Shown: piece after piece, positions 8,653 to 18,071 of the stretch
Layout: each line of letters opens with the position of its first letter
How positions within the stretch are numbered: position 1 is the stretch's first letter
From: Pseudomonas mosselii
GTDB lineage: Bacteria > Pseudomonadota > Gammaproteobacteria > Pseudomonadales > Pseudomonadaceae
NCBI RefSeq assembly: GCF_003205295.1
Contig: NZ_QJRP01000033.1
Location: forward strand, 1-52,198
Reading direction: 5' to 3'
DNA length: 52,198 nt
The notes under the pieces: generated by a model
What the model was told of the DNA's origin: nothing
The model's input: the letters and a program-made list of their open reading frames with translations, nothing else
Database searches by the model: none
Made by a program: the position numbers and the translations under genes

Positions 8653-8931
8653 CATAACATATCCAAGGCAGGTATTTCCGAAGCATTCGCCCGAATGCGC
8701 GGAAACGACGGTGGCGGGCAGAGGTACGGCGAAAAGAATCGGGTAAGCAGGTGAAACACCGCACTTGTCGTTTTTTTTCGGTCTTCTCTACACAGCGCTG
8801 GTGGCGATTCCAGGCATTTAGTTAAACTGGCGAACGCTCCGTAGGACGGCCTCGCGTCCTCGGGAATTGCGATGGTCAGGGCCGGCGTAGAGCCTGGTGC
8901 CGCTGGCCTGCCGCTTTTGGCGGCGTTCGCG

Positions 8932-8960
8932 ACTATAGCAGCAATGATTAAGTGCTTCAA
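8932..8960 (-). promoter_or_regulatory. Predicted sigma-70 promoter for rne
   Basis: Read on the minus strand: TTGAAG (8960-8955), a 17-bp spacer and TATAGT (8937-8932). This is close to consensus with ideal spacing. Transcription would start near 8925, giving a leader of about 730 nt before the rne ATG at 8192. Confidence 0.6.
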
Positions 8961-8976
8961 TTCCATAAAAAATTGT

Positions 8977-8982
8977 TATGAT
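8977..8982 (+). promoter_or_regulatory. Predicted -10 element of rluC, very close to the start codon
   Basis: TATGAT ends only 6 bases before the rluC ATG (8989), and no Shine-Dalgarno sequence precedes the ATG. Transcription would begin at or next to the A of the start codon, giving a leaderless mRNA. The -35 region is weak (near 8954-8960) and overlaps the -35 of the facing rne promoter. Confidence 0.5.
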
Positions 8983-8988
8983 CCCGCC

Positions 8989-9942
8989 ATGACGACCAAT
9001 ACCCCCCCGACTTCCGGCGTTCAGCTGATCGAAGTCCCGCCGGAGCTTGCCGGCCAGCGCATCGACAATTTCCTCATCACGGCCCTCAAGGGCGTGCCCA
9101 AGACCTTAGTCTACCGCATCCTGCGCAAGGGTGAGGTGCGGGTCAACAAGGGCCGGATCAAGCCTGAGTACAAGCTGCAGGCCGGCGATATCGTGCGGGT
9201 GCCGCCGGTGCGCCTGCCCGAACGCGACGAGCCGGCGCCTGTGGCCCAGGGGCTGCTGCAGCGCCTGGAGGCCGCCATTGTCTACGAGGACAAGGCGCTG
9301 ATCGTGATGAACAAGCCGGCCGGCATCGCCGTGCACGGCGGCAGCGGCCTGAGCTTCGGCGTGATCGAGGCGCTGCGCCAGCTGCGCCCGGACGCCAAGG
9401 AGCTTGAGCTGGTGCATCGCCTGGACCGCGACACCTCGGGCCTTTTGATGATCGCCAAGAAGCGCAGCATGCTGCGCCACCTGCACGCCGCCCTGCGCGG
9501 CGATGGTGTGGACAAGCGCTACATGGCGCTGGTGCGCGGCCATTGGCCGACCTCGAAGAAGCAGGTCAACGCGCCGTTGCAGAAGAGCAACCTGCGTTCC
9601 GGCGAGCGCATGGTCGAGGTCAGCGACGAGGGCAAGGACGCGCTGACGATGTTCCGTGTGCTGCGTCGTTTCGGTGAATTTGCCACCATCGTCGAGGCGC
9701 GGCCGATCACCGGGCGTACCCACCAGATCCGCGTGCATACCTTGCATGCCGGGCACATGATCGCTGGCGACAGCAAGTACGGCGACGAAGACTTCAGTCG
9801 CGAGATCCGCGAGCTGGGCGGCAAGCGTCTGTTCCTGCACGCCTACCAGCTCACCGTGCCGCTGCCCGACGGGGGCGAGCTCAAGCTCGAGGCGCCGGTA
9901 GACGAGATGTGGGCCAAGACCATCGAGCGGCTGGCGTCCTGA
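8989..9942 (+). CDS. rluC: 23S rRNA pseudouridine synthase RluC
   Basis: Converts U955, U2504 and U2580 (E. coli numbering) of 23S rRNA to pseudouridine. The 317-residue protein has an N-terminal S4 RNA-binding domain at about 22-80 and an RluA-type catalytic domain whose motif 'HRLDRDTSG' carries the nucleophile D146. The start MTTNTPPTSGVQLIEVP is chosen because the upstream in-frame codons run into the promoter. The divergent pairing with rne is conserved in gammaproteobacteria. A HAD phosphatase follows 3 bp after the stop. Confidence 0.94.
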   Translation: MTTNTPPTSGVQLIEVPPELAGQRIDNFLITALKGVPKTLVYRILRKGEVRVNKGRIKPEYKLQAGDIVRVPPVRLPERDEPAPVAQGLLQRLEAAIVYEDKALIVMNKPAGIAVHGGSGLSFGVIEALRQLRPDAKELELVHRLDRDTSGLLMIAKKRSMLRHLHAALRGDGVDKRYMALVRGHWPTSKKQVNAPLQKSNLRSGERMVEVSDEGKDALTMFRVLRRFGEFATIVEARPITGRTHQIRVHTLHAGHMIAGDSKYGDEDFSREIRELGGKRLFLHAYQLTVPLPDGGELKLEAPVDEMWAKTIERLAS

Positions 9943-9945
9943 GCC

Positions 9946-10626
9946 ATGAATAAAAGCTATGACCTGCTGATCTTCGACTGGGATGGCACCCTGGCCGACT
10001 CTATCGGACGCATCGTCGAGGCCATGAACGTGGCGGCCGGGCGCGCCGGCGAGGCGGCCAGCAGCGACGAGGCGATCAAGGGCATCATCGGCCTGGCGTT
10101 GGGGGAGGCGATCTCCACCCTGTACCCGCGCCTCGATGCGCTTCAGGTGGAGGCGTTCCGTCAGCACTACGCCGACGTCTACATGGCGCTGGACCAGCAG
10201 CCGTCGCCGCTGTTCGATGGCGTGGTCGAGTCGCTGGAAGCGTTCCGTGCCGAGGGGTATCGTCTGGCGGTGGCCACTGGCAAGGCGCGGCGCGGCCTGG
10301 ACCGGGTGCTCAAGGCCAATGGCTGGGAAGGCTATTTCGATATCACCCGGGCGGCCGACGAAACCCGTGGCAAGCCGCATCCGCTGATGCTCGAAGAGAT
10401 TCTCGCCCATTGCCGGGTCGAACCCGGACGGGCGTTGATGGTCGGAGATTCGGCGTTCGACCTGCAGATGGCCAGCAATGCCGGCATGCATTCGGTGGCG
10501 GTGGGCTACGGCGCCATGTCGCTGCAGGCCCTGGCCGAATTCGGCCCGCAAGTGTGCATCGAGCACTTTTCCCAGTTGCGCGAATGGCTGGCAGGGCCTT
10601 CGCAGATCAATTTCCAAGGTAGGTGA
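9946..10626 (+). CDS. HAD-superfamily hydrolase, Gph/PGP-like phosphatase
   Basis: A 226-residue HAD subfamily IA hydrolase. Motif I is 'FDWDGTLADS', with nucleophile D11 and acid/base D13; motif II is 'AVATGKARRG'; motif IV is in 'VGDSAFDLQMA'. A four-helix cap lies between motifs I and II. Similar proteins remove phosphate from phosphoglycolate or other small phosphates, but the substrate here cannot be read from sequence. Gene order rluC-HAD-sppA is conserved in Pseudomonas, and close packing suggests one operon. The stop lies 2 bases before the sppA ATG. Confidence 0.85.
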   Translation: MNKSYDLLIFDWDGTLADSIGRIVEAMNVAAGRAGEAASSDEAIKGIIGLALGEAISTLYPRLDALQVEAFRQHYADVYMALDQQPSPLFDGVVESLEAFRAEGYRLAVATGKARRGLDRVLKANGWEGYFDITRAADETRGKPHPLMLEEILAHCRVEPGRALMVGDSAFDLQMASNAGMHSVAVGYGAMSLQALAEFGPQVCIEHFSQLREWLAGPSQINFQGR

Positions 10627-10628
10627 GC

Positions 10629-11615
10629 ATGACTGACGAATGGAAGGCGCCCGAGCCCGAAGAGTCCGGCGAGGAGCGCAAGAGCTGGAAGCTGCTGGAG
10701 AAGACCCTGCTGGCCGGTGTCCAGGAGCAGCGTCGGGCGCGGCGCTGGGGGATCTTCTTCAAGCTGCTGACCTTCGTTTACCTGTTCGGCATCCTGTTCC
10801 TGTTCACGCCCTTGATGGATGTGGACAAGGCGGCCTCGCGCAGCGGCAACCATACCGCGCTGGTCGAGGTGCGCGGAGTGATTGCCGACCAGGAGTCGGC
10901 AAGTGCCGACAACATCGTCAAGAGTCTGCGCGAAGCGTTCAAGGACTCGAAGACCAAAGCCGTGGTCATGCGCATCAACAGCCCGGGCGGCAGTCCGGTG
11001 CAGGCGGGTTACGTGTATGACGAGATCCGTCGCCTGCGCGCCGAGTATCCGGCCATCAAGCTGTATGCGGTGATCGCCGACCTGGGGGCGTCCGGTGCCT
11101 ACTACATCGCCAGTGCCGCCGATGAGATCTATGCCGACAAGGCCAGCCTGGTCGGCTCCATCGGTGTCACCGCGGCCGGTTATGGTTTCGTCGGGACCAT
11201 GGACAAGCTGGGGGTGGAGCGTCGCACCTACACCGCTGGCGAGCACAAGGCGTTCCTTGATCCGTTCTCGCCGCAGAAACCCGAGGAGACTGCGTTCTGG
11301 CAGGGTGTGCTGGACACCACCCATCGCCAGTTTATCGCCATGGTCAAGCAGGGGCGGGGTGAGCGATTGAAGGACAAGGAGCATCCGGAGCTGTTCAGCG
11401 GGCTGATCTGGTCCGGTGAGCAGGCCAAGGCGCTGGGGCTGGTGGATGGGCTGGGCAGTGCCAGCTATGTCGCCCGCGATATCGTGGGCGAGAAGGAGTT
11501 GGTGGACTTCACTGTGCAGGAGTCGCCGTTCGATCGCTTCTCCAAGCGCATCGGTGCCAGCGTGGCTGAGCGGCTGGCGCTGTACATGGGCTTCCAGGGG
11601 CCTTCGCTGCGTTGA
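10629..11615 (+). CDS. sppA: Signal peptide peptidase SppA, short form (S49 family)
   Basis: Membrane-anchored serine protease that degrades cleaved signal peptides or short membrane peptides. The 328-residue protein has a cytoplasmic N-terminus, one membrane segment at about 43-62 and a single S49 domain. The likely Ser/Lys dyad is S155 in 'GASGAYYIASAAD' and K207 in 'GEHKAFLDPF', 52 residues apart as in the Bacillus enzyme. This is the single-domain form, about half the length of E. coli SppA. I chose the ATG at 10629; an in-frame GTG at 10623 would overlap the previous stop, whereas AAGG lies 8 bases before the ATG. Confidence 0.9.
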   Translation: MTDEWKAPEPEESGEERKSWKLLEKTLLAGVQEQRRARRWGIFFKLLTFVYLFGILFLFTPLMDVDKAASRSGNHTALVEVRGVIADQESASADNIVKSLREAFKDSKTKAVVMRINSPGGSPVQAGYVYDEIRRLRAEYPAIKLYAVIADLGASGAYYIASAADEIYADKASLVGSIGVTAAGYGFVGTMDKLGVERRTYTAGEHKAFLDPFSPQKPEETAFWQGVLDTTHRQFIAMVKQGRGERLKDKEHPELFSGLIWSGEQAKALGLVDGLGSASYVARDIVGEKELVDFTVQESPFDRFSKRIGASVAERLALYMGFQGPSLR

Positions 11616-11694
11616 GCTGAAGTCGGCGTGGCATTCATCGCGGGGCAAGCCCGGGACTTTCAAGGTGTTGATAATTGGCGCCCGGCTTGAGCTT

Positions 11695-11810
11695 GCCGGG
11701 GCTGCTTTGCAGCCCTTTCGCGACACAAGGCCGCTCCTACAGAAGAGCGCGATCCCCTGTAGGAGCGGCCTTGTGTCGCGAAAGGGTCGCAAGGCGACCC
11801 CAGCAATCTT
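11695..11810. repeat. Paired inverted intergenic repeat between sppA and maf
   Basis: Two arms with the core TTTCGCGACACAAGGCCGCT and its complement around a CAGAAGAGCGCGATCCCCTG centre, each capped by a short GC hairpin. It sits between two convergent genes and could serve as a terminator for both. A half copy (CGCGGGGCAAGCCCGGG) lies just before it near 11640. Confidence 0.8.
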
Positions 11811-11862
11811 GAATTGGAGCGGTTAAATCCCAAAAAACGCAAAACCTCGAGAGTGCTGATCC

Positions 11863-12441
11863 TCAAGGCACCTGCACGCCTTCCTTGTGCAGCATGTCCA
11901 CCAGTCTAATCAGCGGCAGCCCGATCAGGCTCGTGGCATCGCAGCCATGGGTGCTCTGGAACAGGCTGACCCCCAACCCCTCCGCCTTGAAGCTGCCGGC
12001 GCAGTCCAGTGGCTGCTCGGTCGTCACGTAGCGCTCCACGCGCTCCCGATCCAGCTCGCGCATCGTAACGGTAAACGGCACGCAATCGACCTGGCAGTGG
12101 CCGGTGGCGGTGTTCAGCAGTGCCAGTCCGGTGAGGAAGGTGACCTGCTGCCCGCTGGCCTCCAGCAACTGCTCGCAGGCGCGTTCGAAGGTGTGGGGCT
12201 TGCCGAGGATCTGCTCGCCCAGCACCGCCACCTGGTCGGAGCCGATGATCAGGTGGTCGGGGTGGCTGGCGGCCAGGGCTTCGGCCTTCTGTCGGGCCAG
12301 GCGGCGGACCAGCTCGACGGCGGGTTCGCCATCGAGGCGCCGTTCGTCAAGGTCGGGGCTCGCCCAGGTGAAGGGCAGGCGCAGGCGGGTGAGCAGTTCG
12401 CGGCGGTACGCAGAGCTGGAAGCCAGTAACAAGGGAAGCAT
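11863..12441 (-). CDS. maf: Maf/YceF nucleotide pyrophosphatase
   Basis: A Maf-family house-cleaning pyrophosphatase of 192 residues. The family blocks are 'LASSSAYRRELL' at about 6-17, 'SPDLDE' near 28 and 'IIGSDQVAV' with the catalytic D69. Location beside yceD-rpmF matches E. coli yceF, whose product hydrolyses 7-methyl-GTP; the substrate here is by analogy. The start is the ATG at 12441 with AGGAG 7 bases upstream. A TAGAAT box on the minus strand (12473-12468) is a candidate -10. It is transcribed away from yceD. Confidence 0.9.
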   Translation of the reverse strand: MLPLLLASSSAYRRELLTRLRLPFTWASPDLDERRLDGEPAVELVRRLARQKAEALAASHPDHLIIGSDQVAVLGEQILGKPHTFERACEQLLEASGQQVTFLTGLALLNTATGHCQVDCVPFTVTMRELDRERVERYVTTEQPLDCAGSFKAEGLGVSLFQSTHGCDATSLIGLPLIRLVDMLHKEGVQVP

Positions 12442-12499
12442 GGTAGACTCCTGGGCAATTACCCCGAATTCTAACATGCGAGATGGCACCTAATTTCCT

Positions 12500-12528
12500 T
12501 TGACAGGGAGGGGGTGCATCCCTAGAAT
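12500..12528 (+). promoter_or_regulatory. Sigma-70 promoter of yceD-rpmF-plsX
   Basis: TTGACA (12500-12505), a 17-bp spacer and TAGAAT (12523-12528): near-perfect consensus. The yceD ATG begins only 10 bases after the end of the -10 box, so the mRNA would have at most a few untranslated bases. Confidence 0.8.
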
Positions 12529-12537
12529 GCTGCGCCT

Positions 12538-13065
12538 ATGTTGAATGACCCGATTCCACCTCACGTTGACCCGCGCAAATTGGCTGATCGTGGCGTAACC
12601 CTCGAAGGTTCGCTGCAACTCGCTGATTTGGAAAGACTCTGCGACCCGCTTTCCGACAATGTCGGTACGGTGCAGGCGAAGTTCGATTTTGAACGAGATG
12701 AACAGCACGTGGTGGTTATCCACAGCGCGCTGGATGTCGAAGTCAAGATGGTTTGCCAGCGTTGTCTTGAGCTGGTCACCCTGCCGATCCACAGCGAATG
12801 CACATACGCCGTGGTGAAGGAGGGTGCGAACACCCAGTCGTTGCCGAAAGGCTATGACGTGCTGGAACTGGGCGAAGATCCTTTGGATCTGCAGGCGTTG
12901 GTCGAGGAAGAGCTTCTGCTCGCCCTGCCGATCGTGCCTGCTCATCATCCGGAAGAATGCCAGCAGCCGGCGGGACTCGATGAGCCCGAGCCGAGCAAGG
13001 ACGAGGTATCGCGGTCCAACCCGTTCAGTGTATTGGCGCAGTTAAAGCGTGACCCAAACGTTTAG
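12538..13065 (+). CDS. yceD: YceD/DUF177 family protein, 23S rRNA accumulation protein
   Basis: A 175-residue DUF177 protein. Its family has been linked to 23S rRNA accumulation in E. coli and plants; the mechanism is unknown. The central 'MVCQRCLELV' carries the conserved C73-x2-C76, and the C-terminal half is acidic. No Shine-Dalgarno sequence precedes the ATG, which fits the promoter only 10 bases upstream. rpmF follows after 13 bp with a good ribosome binding site, so the two are co-transcribed as in most bacteria. Confidence 0.9.
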   Translation: MLNDPIPPHVDPRKLADRGVTLEGSLQLADLERLCDPLSDNVGTVQAKFDFERDEQHVVVIHSALDVEVKMVCQRCLELVTLPIHSECTYAVVKEGANTQSLPKGYDVLELGEDPLDLQALVEEELLLALPIVPAHHPEECQQPAGLDEPEPSKDEVSRSNPFSVLAQLKRDPNV

Positions 13066-13078
13066 GAGTTAATCAATT

Positions 13079-13261
13079 ATGGCTGTTCAGCAGAACAAAA
13101 AATCCCGCTCTGCCCGTGACATGCGCCGTTCGCACGACGCCCTGTCGGCAGAAGCTCTGTCGGTAGAGAAGAGCACCGGTGAAGTACACCTGCGTCACCA
13201 CGTATCGCCAGAAGGCGTATACCGTGGTCGCAAAGTGATCGACAAGGGCGCCGACGAGTAA
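13079..13261 (+). CDS. rpmF: 50S ribosomal protein L32
   Basis: Ribosomal protein bL32, 60 residues, very basic at the N-terminus ('MAVQQNKKSRSARDMRRSHD'). It lacks the CxxC pairs of zinc-binding L32 forms, so it is the zinc-free type. AGGAG lies 9 bases before the ATG. plsX follows 3 bp after the stop, the conserved link between ribosome and lipid synthesis genes. Confidence 0.97.
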   Translation: MAVQQNKKSRSARDMRRSHDALSAEALSVEKSTGEVHLRHHVSPEGVYRGRKVIDKGADE

Positions 13262-13264
13262 TCC

Positions 13265-14275
13265 TTGTCCGCTCAGATCATCGCGATCGACGCAATGGGC
13301 GGGGACTTCGGTCCCCGCAACATTGTCCAGGCTAGCATTGCCTGCCTTTCGGCTACCCCCTCGCTGCACCTGACCCTCGTCGGTCAACCCTCCCTCCTTG
13401 AAGATCTCGTCAGCGGCCTTGCGGCTGCGGATCGCGCGCGCCTGCAGATTGTCGCGGCCAGCGAGGTGATCGGCATGGACGAGCGGCCATCGCAGGCGTT
13501 GCGGGGCAAGCCGGACTCGTCGATGCGCGTCGCCCTCGAACTGGTGCGTGATGGCAAGGCCCAGGCCTGCGTGAGTGCCGGCAACACAGGTGCGCTCATG
13601 GCGCTGTCGCGCTTAGTGCTCAAGACCCTGCCCGGTATCGATCGCCCGGCGATGGTGGCGGCGATCCCGACCCAGGCAGGCTACTGTCAGTTGCTCGACC
13701 TCGGCGCCAATGTCGATTGCAGCGCGGAAAACCTCTACCAGTTCGCCGTGATGGGCTCGGTGGCCGCCCAGGCCCTGGGCGTGCATCGGCCACGGGTGGC
13801 ACTGCTCAATATCGGCACCGAGGACATCAAGGGCAACCAGCAGGTCAAGCTGGCCGCCAGTCTGCTGCAGGGCGCCCGGGGCCTGAACTACATCGGCTTC
13901 GTCGAGGGTGACGGGCTGTACCGTGGCGAGGCGGATGTGGTGGTGTGCGACGGTTTCGTCGGCAATATCCTGCTCAAGTCCAGCGAAGGACTGGCGACCA
14001 TGATCGGTGCGCGCATCGAGGCGTTGTTCCGTGGCGGGCTGCTGGCGCGGGCGGCGGGTGCCATGGCGATGCCGCTGCTCAAGCGCCTGCAGGCCGACCT
14101 GGCGCCGGCGCGACACAATGGCGCAAGCTTCCTGGGGTTGCAGGGCATCGTCATCAAGAGCCACGGCTCGGCGGGCGTGCAGGGGTTGCAGAGTGCGATC
14201 CAGCGGGCGCTGATCGAGATCCAGGAGAACCTGCCACAACGCCTGCACGGGCGTCTGGAGGACTTGCTGCCGTAG
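13265..14275 (+). CDS. plsX: Phosphate acyltransferase PlsX
   Basis: Peripheral membrane enzyme that makes acyl-phosphate from acyl-ACP, an early step in phospholipid synthesis. The 336-residue protein starts with an uncommon TTG at 13265, giving MSAQIIAIDAMGGDFGP; the 'DAMGGDFGP' signature at 9-17 allows no downstream start. 'VSAGNTGALMA' and 'GFVGNILLKSSEG' are further family blocks. The gene is 3 bp from rpmF and has only a weak ribosome binding site, so translation is probably coupled. An REP pair separates it from fabD. Confidence 0.94.
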   Translation: MSAQIIAIDAMGGDFGPRNIVQASIACLSATPSLHLTLVGQPSLLEDLVSGLAAADRARLQIVAASEVIGMDERPSQALRGKPDSSMRVALELVRDGKAQACVSAGNTGALMALSRLVLKTLPGIDRPAMVAAIPTQAGYCQLLDLGANVDCSAENLYQFAVMGSVAAQALGVHRPRVALLNIGTEDIKGNQQVKLAASLLQGARGLNYIGFVEGDGLYRGEADVVVCDGFVGNILLKSSEGLATMIGARIEALFRGGLLARAAGAMAMPLLKRLQADLAPARHNGASFLGLQGIVIKSHGSAGVQGLQSAIQRALIEIQENLPQRLHGRLEDLLP

Positions 14276-14280
14276 CCTGC

Positions 14281-14379
14281 GCCGGCCTCTTCGCGGGTAA
14301 ACCCGCTCCCACAGGTGCCCTGCAACCTTCAGGCCTGTGGCAATCCTGTGGGAGCGGGTTTACCCGCGAAAGGGCCGGC
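14281..14379. repeat. P. putida-type REP pair between plsX and fabD
   Basis: Two convergent arms: GCCGGCCTCTTCGCGGGTAA at the left, continuing into ACCCGCTCCCACAGG, and its complement at the right. This matches the P. putida REP consensus, whereas the other intergenic repeats here have the TGTCGCGAAAGGG core. It lies in the middle of the lipid synthesis cluster and may insulate plsX from fabD or protect the upstream mRNA. Confidence 0.85.
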
Positions 14380-14527
14380 ACAGACAAGCAAAGACCTTAG
14401 GCATATCGCCGATGAAGTGCTTAAATGTGACCGCTTGGTCTGTGTATCCATCCAAGCTTTCAGATTGCGCGCCCGGCCCACGGCCCGGCGCACCCTATCC
14501 GACGACAAGATCATAAGGGCTTGTTCA

Positions 14528-15466
14528 ATGTCTGCATCCCTCGCATTCGTCTTTCCTGGTCAAGGTTCCCAGTCGCTGGGCATGCTCAAAGAGCTGGGCG
14601 CCGAAAAACCGGTAATCGTCGAGACCTTCAAGGAAGCGTCCGAGGCCTTGGGCTACGACCTGTGGAAGCTGGTCCAGGAAGGCCCGGAAGAACAACTCAA
14701 CCAGACCGACAAGACCCAGCCGGCCATTTTGACCGCCTCGATCGCCCTGTGGCGCCTGTGGCTGGAAGAGGGTGGCGCGCAGCCTGCCTACGTCTCCGGT
14801 CACAGCCTGGGTGAATACAGCGCCCTGGTCGCCGCCGGCAGCCTGTCGCTGAAGGACGCCGTGCGCCTGGTCGAGCGTCGCGGTCAGCTGATGCAGGAGG
14901 CCGTGCCCGCCGGTCACGGCGCCATGGCCGCGATCCTCGGCCTGGACGACGCGGTCGTGGTCGAAATCTGCGCCAGGGCCGCCGAAGACCAGGTGGTCAG
15001 TGCGGTGAACTTCAACTCGCCGGGCCAGGTGGTGATCGCCGGCAACAAGGCGGCGGTGGATCGCGCCATGGAGCTGTGCAAAGAGGCCGGTGCCAAGCGC
15101 GCCCTGCCGCTTGCGGTCAGCGTGCCGTCGCACTGCGCGCTGATGAAGCCGGCCGCCGAGCGTTTCGCCGAGTCGGTCAACGCCATCGAATGGAAGGCCC
15201 CGCAGATCCCGGTGGTGCAGAACGTCACCGCCGCCATCGCCGCCGACCTCGATGCACTCAAGCACGATCTGCTGGCACAGCTGTACCAGCCGGTGCGCTG
15301 GGTAGAATGCGTGCAGGCCCTGGCCGAGCGCGGTGCGGTGAACCTGGTCGAATGCGGCCCGGGCAAGGTCCTGGCCGGCCTGAACAAGCGTTGCGCCGAC
15401 GGCGTGACCACCTACAACCTCAACACCCCAGACGCCGTCGCCGCCACCCGTGCGGCGCTGGCCTGA
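14528..15466 (+). CDS. fabD: Malonyl-CoA:ACP transacylase
   Basis: Loads malonate from CoA onto ACP, supplying the extender unit for fatty acid elongation. The 312-residue protein begins MSASLAFVFPGQGSQS. The active-site Ser is S93 in 'GHSLGEYSALV', the catalytic His is H202 in 'VPSHCALM', and 'VNFNSPGQVVIAG' is a further family block. AAGGG lies about 10 bases before the ATG. fabG follows after 16 bp. Confidence 0.97.
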   Translation: MSASLAFVFPGQGSQSLGMLKELGAEKPVIVETFKEASEALGYDLWKLVQEGPEEQLNQTDKTQPAILTASIALWRLWLEEGGAQPAYVSGHSLGEYSALVAAGSLSLKDAVRLVERRGQLMQEAVPAGHGAMAAILGLDDAVVVEICARAAEDQVVSAVNFNSPGQVVIAGNKAAVDRAMELCKEAGAKRALPLAVSVPSHCALMKPAAERFAESVNAIEWKAPQIPVVQNVTAAIAADLDALKHDLLAQLYQPVRWVECVQALAERGAVNLVECGPGKVLAGLNKRCADGVTTYNLNTPDAVAATRAALA

Positions 15467-15482
15467 ATTCGGAGAAGCTTGC

Positions 15483-16223
15483 ATGAGCCTGCAAGGTAAA
15501 GTTGCACTGGTCACCGGCGCCAGCCGTGGTATTGGCCAGGCCATCGCCCTCGAGCTGGGCCGCCAGGGTGCGACCGTGATCGGTACCGCCACCACCGCTT
15601 CCGGCGCCGAGCGCATTGCCGCCACCCTGAAAGAGCATGGCATCAATGGCACCGGCCTTGAGCTGAACGTCACCAGCGCCGAGTCCGTGGACGCGGTGCT
15701 GGGTGCCATCGGCGAGCAGTTCGGCGCACCGGCCATCCTGGTCAACAACGCCGGCATCACCCGCGACAATCTGATGCTGCGGATGAAGGACGACGAGTGG
15801 TTCGACGTGATCGACACCAACCTCAACAGCCTCTACCGTCTGTCCAAGGGCGTGCTGCGCGGCATGACCAAGGCCCGCTGGGGTCGTATCATCAGCATCG
15901 GCTCGGTGGTGGGTGCCATGGGCAACGCCGGCCAGGCCAACTACGCCGCCGCCAAGGCTGGCCTGGAGGGCTTCAGCCGTGCCCTGGCCCGTGAAGTGGG
16001 CTCGCGTGGCATCACCGTCAATTCGGTGACCCCGGGGTTCATCGACACCGACATGACCCGCGAGCTGCCCGAAGCGCAGCGCGAGGCCCTGCAGAAAGAG
16101 ATTCCGCTGGGCCGCCTGGGCCAGGCCGAGGAGATCGCGAAAGTGGTTTCCTTCCTGGCTTCCGACGGCGCAGCCTATGTCACCGGCGCCACCGTGCCGG
16201 TGAACGGCGGGATGTACATGTAA
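15483..16223 (+). CDS. fabG: 3-oxoacyl-[ACP] reductase
   Basis: NADPH-dependent short-chain reductase of type II fatty acid synthesis. The 246-residue protein has the cofactor motif TGASRGIG (11-18), 'NNAGITRDNL', and the catalytic triad S141, Y154 and K158 ('YAAAKAG'). The C-terminal 'VTGATVPVNGGMYM' is standard for FabG. GGAGAAG lies 6 bases before the ATG. It shares a transcript with fabD. Confidence 0.97.
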   Translation: MSLQGKVALVTGASRGIGQAIALELGRQGATVIGTATTASGAERIAATLKEHGINGTGLELNVTSAESVDAVLGAIGEQFGAPAILVNNAGITRDNLMLRMKDDEWFDVIDTNLNSLYRLSKGVLRGMTKARWGRIISIGSVVGAMGNAGQANYAAAKAGLEGFSRALAREVGSRGITVNSVTPGFIDTDMTRELPEAQREALQKEIPLGRLGQAEEIAKVVSFLASDGAAYVTGATVPVNGGMYM

Positions 16224-16427
16224 AAACCGCAACTCAATGTGACGGATTGCTTCAAAAAAGAGTCATACTGCGAGCCTAAAATCCGTTATAAAGCTGCAAC
16301 CAGATTCCGGGCAGAGGGCCCGGTGGCCTGGTGGAAGGCGCGTTACGCTTGAAAAGCAGGCGTCTTCCTATAAACTTGGTCACCGGCCAGCTGCCTGACA
16401 TATGTCCATTAGGAGTGAAAACTAGGT
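16224..16427 (+). promoter_or_regulatory. acpP upstream region with candidate promoter
   Basis: This 204-bp gap separates fabG from acpP. A TATAAA box at 16287-16292 and a second at 16369-16374, the latter with TTGAAA at 16349 but a short 14-bp spacer, are candidate -10 elements. AGGAG lies before the acpP start. acpP has its own strong promoter in E. coli, and the spacing here suits the same arrangement; which box is used cannot be decided by eye. Confidence 0.4.
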
Positions 16428-16664
16428 ATGAGCACCATCGAAGAACGCGTCAAGAAAATCGTCGCCGAGCAACTGGGCGTCAAGGAAGATGAAGTGAAGA
16501 ACACCTCTTCCTTCGTTGAGGACCTGGGTGCCGATTCGCTTGACACCGTTGAGCTGGTGATGGCTCTGGAAGAGGAATTCGAGACCGAAATCCCTGACGA
16601 AGAAGCCGAGAAGATCACTACCGTTCAAGCTGCCATCGACTACGTCAACGCCCACCAGGCCTAA
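16428..16664 (+). CDS. acpP: Acyl carrier protein
   Basis: Acidic 78-residue carrier of growing acyl chains. 'LGADSLDTVELVMALEEEF' contains the phosphopantetheine attachment site S37. The sequence is almost identical in character to E. coli AcpP. A terminator follows the stop, so most transcripts probably end here and some continue into fabF. Confidence 0.98.
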   Translation: MSTIEERVKKIVAEQLGVKEDEVKNTSSFVEDLGADSLDTVELVMALEEEFETEIPDEEAEKITTVQAAIDYVNAHQA

Positions 16665-16692
16665 GACGTTTCAGTCGACGCTACTTGTCGGG

Positions 16693-16728
16693 AAAAACCG
16701 CACTGCCGTCGCCGGCGTGCGGTTTTTT
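16693..16728 (+). terminator. Terminator after acpP
   Basis: AAAAACCGCAC (16693-16703) pairs with GTGCGGTTTTT (16717-16727) around a GC-rich loop and ends in a T run. It lies between acpP and fabF and explains how acpP can be expressed far above its neighbours. Confidence 0.85.
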
Positions 16729-16826
16729 CTTTGCAAGCCCTGCAATCAGCGGAGTCTGTTGCCAGGCCATTGGCCGCGCCAGTGCACTGGCAAGAGACTC
16801 TGTAATTTGGAAATGAGGAGAGTACT

Positions 16827-18070
<1,244 letters not shown>

Positions 18071-18071
<1 letters not shown>

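Larger units (their letters stand above)
8193..8988. other. rne-rluC divergent intergenic region, mostly rne leader
   Basis: This 796-bp stretch has no convincing gene. It holds facing promoters near 8932-8982 and what appears to be a leader of about 730 nt for rne. Short frames on both strands (for example 8173-8424 minus) lack ribosome binding sites and family signatures. In enteric bacteria the rne leader folds into a structure that RNase E cleaves to regulate itself; a similar role here is inference. Confidence 0.6.

Noticed and set aside
14329..14514. 61-residue minus-strand frame before fabD
   Set aside because: It consists partly of the REP sequence and has no ribosome binding site or conserved feature.
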